DNA of 6,197 nucleotides from Tidjanibacter sp. (GTDB taxonomy: Bacteria > Bacteroidota > Bacteroidia > Bacteroidales > Rikenellaceae). Where the stretch lies: NCBI GenBank assembly GCA_017628675.1, contig JAGBYS010000191.1, positions 1-6,197 on the forward strand. Reading direction: 5' to 3'. Position numbers and translations under genes: made by a program. Below, piece after piece: positions 4,612 through 6,197 of the stretch. The notes under the pieces were generated by a model. That model was not told the DNA's origin. It saw only the letters and a program-made list of their open reading frames with translations, and did no database searches. Within the stretch, counting starts at the first letter, position 1. Each line of letters begins with the position of its first letter.

Positions 4612-6197
4612 ATGAAAAATATATCCAAACTACTACTGACACTCCTGCTGGTGATGTGCTTCGAGAGCCTCGAGGCTCAGACGCGACGCTATACGATTAG
4701 TGGCCAGGTGATGGACGCCACCAGCGAAGAGCCCCTCTTGGGTGCCACCATCTACGACGGTGTGCGCTCGGTGGGCACCTCCACCAACGAGTATGGCTTC
4801 TACTCGCTCACTCTGCCCGAGGGGCGTGTGAGGCTCGAGATCTCCTATGTGGGCTATGCGCCTGAGGTTAGGGAGCTGGAGCTTACGGGCGATGTGTCGC
4901 TCAACTTCCTCCTCCACTCGGATGTGAACATCGAGCAGGTGGTGGTCTATGGCGATAGACGCTTTAGTGGAGCCCTGAGCTCTCAGATGGGTGCCATTGA
5001 GGTCCCCATCGCACAGATTCAGTCGGCACCGACACTCTTTGGCGAGCAGGATGTGCTCAAGTCGTTGCAGCTGCTGCCTGGTGTGCAGGCTGGCTCGGAG
5101 GGCTCGGCGGGCATCTATGTCAGGGGTGGCGGCCAGGACGAGAACCTTATGCTGCTGGATGGCGTGCCCATCTACAATGTCAACCATATGATGGGCTTCT
5201 TCTCGGCCTTCAATCCCGACGCCATAAAGAGTGTGACCCTCTTCAAGGGCAGCTTCCCTGCCCGCTTCTCGAGCCGCCTGTCGTCGGTCATCGATGTGAG
5301 GACGAAGGATGGCGATATGTATGCCTACCACGGCAATGTGAGTGTGGGTGCCATTAGCTCCAAGGTGAACATTGAGGGCCCACTCTGGAAGGGCCACACC
5401 TCATTCAACCTCTCGCTGCGCAGGACCTATAGCGATGTGCTGATGGTGCCGGCGATGATGGGCCTCACCAGCTCCATTCTGGATACGGGCAGGGCCTACG
5501 GTGGCTACTACTTCTATGACTTGAACGCCAAGATTACACACAAGTTCTCCGACACGGACCGCCTTTACCTGAGCCTCTACTCGGGCGACGATGCGGTCTA
5601 CTTCAATGTGAGGGACAGCTACACCACAGGCGATAGTGGCAGTTCGGAGGAGACGAGGCTCAAGATGGATTGGAAGTGGGGCAATATGGTCGCCTCGGCA
5701 CGCTGGAACCACCTCCTCTCGCCACGCCTCTTTATGGACGCATCGCTCACCTACACCCGCTATCGCAACGATATGGCGCTCGGCACCGAGGCCCACTCGA
5801 CAACTCCCCAGTCGACCACCGTCCTGGATATGACTATGGGTGCCAATTCGGGCATTGAGGACCTCTCGGCCAAGGTGGATATGACCTGGACCCCCTCGAC
5901 GGAGCACAGTGTGAGGTTTGGAGCGGCCTATGTGAATCATAAGTTCTCGCCCGATGTGACGGTGGCCAAGATGTCGCTCTCGTTGGAGAATCTGGCACCC
6001 GAGGGCTCCACGGTGCCCGACACGCTCATCACCATCGACGAGATGTTTGGCGAGAAGCTCATCCGAGCCCACGAGATGGTGCTCTATGTGGAGGACGAAC
6101 TATCGCTGGGCGAGAATCTGCAGGCCAATGTGGGACTCAACTACTCGGGCTTTGCGGTGGATGGCGAGTTCTACCACTCGCTTCAACCACGCCTGAG
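4612..6197 (+). CDS. TonB-dependent outer-membrane receptor with carboxypeptidase-regulatory-like N-terminal domain (3' end cut by window)
   Basis: This is an outer-membrane beta-barrel receptor that imports a ligand using TonB-ExbBD energy. The ligand cannot be told from sequence. The frame is open from ATG 4612 to the window edge, 528 codons; members of this family usually have over 700 residues, so the end of the barrel is missing. Residues 1-22 are a signal peptide with a likely SPI cut at EA|QT, leaving N-terminal Gln, as is common in Bacteroidota. A carboxypeptidase-D regulatory-like domain spans about 27-103, with GATIYD and YGFYSLTLPEG. The plug domain spans about 125-235, with the typical IYVRGGG (168-174), LLDGVPIYN (181-189) and FNPDAIKSVTLFKG (200-213). 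The usual GGRLSSVIDV appears as SSRLSSVIDV (220-229). Barrel strands follow from about 235. No SusD partner is visible. It is transcribed from its own promoter after a terminator. Compared with the lipoprotein gene, codons shift to GTG, GGC and GCC. Confidence 0.93.
   Translation, partial: MKNISKLLLTLLLVMCFESLEAQTRRYTISGQVMDATSEEPLLGATIYDGVRSVGTSTNEYGFYSLTLPEGRVRLEISYVGYAPEVRELELTGDVSLNFLLHSDVNIEQVVVYGDRRFSGALSSQMGAIEVPIAQIQSAPTLFGEQDVLKSLQLLPGVQAGSEGSAGIYVRGGGQDENLMLLDGVPIYNVNHMMGFFSAFNPDAIKSVTLFKGSFPARFSSRLSSVIDVRTKDGDMYAYHGNVSVGAISSKVNIEGPLWKGHTSFNLSLRRTYSDVLMVPAMMGLTSSILDTGRAYGGYYFYDLNAKITHKFSDTDRLYLSLYSGDDAVYFNVRDSYTTGDSGSSEETRLKMDWKWGNMVASARWNHLLSPRLFMDASLTYTRYRNDMALGTEAHSTTPQSTTVLDMTMGANSGIEDLSAKVDMTWTPSTEHSVRFGAAYVNHKFSPDVTVAKMSLSLENLAPEGSTVPDTLITIDEMFGEKLIRAHEMVLYVEDELSLGENLQANVGLNYSGFAVDGEFYHSLQPRL

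Noticed and set aside
4633..6072. Two minus-strand open frames opposite the receptor gene
   Set aside because: Same antisense register artefact; their His/Arg/Gly-rich products match no family, while the + strand clearly encodes receptor plug motifs.
4612..6197. SusC-type glycan importer
   Set aside because: The receptor has the carboxypeptidase-like extension and plug, but no SusD partner or other polysaccharide-locus gene is visible, so substrate assignment is unsupported.

Overview
The window looks like ordinary chromosomal DNA of a gut-type Bacteroidota, most likely order Bacteroidales. The reasons are: two intergenic matches to the Bacteroidota -7 promoter element TAnnTTTG; A-rich leaders without Shine-Dalgarno sequences; a short-lipobox lipoprotein with a central OmpA-like domain; and an outer-membrane TonB-dependent receptor with the N-terminal carboxypeptidase-regulatory-like extension typical of this phylum. 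The genus cannot be fixed from the sequence. A Rikenellaceae/Alistipes-like relative is a guess.

Layout, all genes on the + strand: (1) 1-163 holds two small hairpins and an A-rich leader with no convincing gene. (2) 164-2371 is a complete pnp gene (polynucleotide phosphorylase, 735 aa). (3) 2372-2551 holds a hairpin without a U-tract, a -7 promoter element, a 39-nt stem-loop almost exactly at the predicted transcript 5' end, and an A-rich leader. (4) 2552-4342 encodes a 596-aa lipoprotein with an all-beta-looking N-terminal part, an OmpA-like domain and C-terminal TPR-like helices. (5) 4343-4611 starts with a strong intrinsic terminator, followed by a very G-rich stretch, a second TAnnTTTG promoter and a short structured leader. 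(6) From 4612 to the window end runs the first 528 codons of a TonB-dependent receptor, cut by the window edge.

The three genes look like separate transcription units rather than one operon: the lipoprotein and the receptor each have their own promoter, and a strong terminator separates them. pnp is RNA turnover housekeeping; the other two are envelope proteins. Codon choice differs: pnp and especially the lipoprotein favour GTT/GGT/GCT, while the receptor favours GTG/GGC/GCC. This suggests high expression of the lipoprotein.

I see no mobile element, CRISPR array, defence system, tRNA or rRNA, and no clearly new multi-gene system. The observations most worth following are in the leaders: the 5'-terminal stem-loop before the lipoprotein gene, a 13-nt identity between the pnp and lipoprotein leaders, and a 10-nt direct repeat straddling the receptor promoter. 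The long antisense open frames are explained by the near absence of TTA, CTA and TCA codons on the coding strand.
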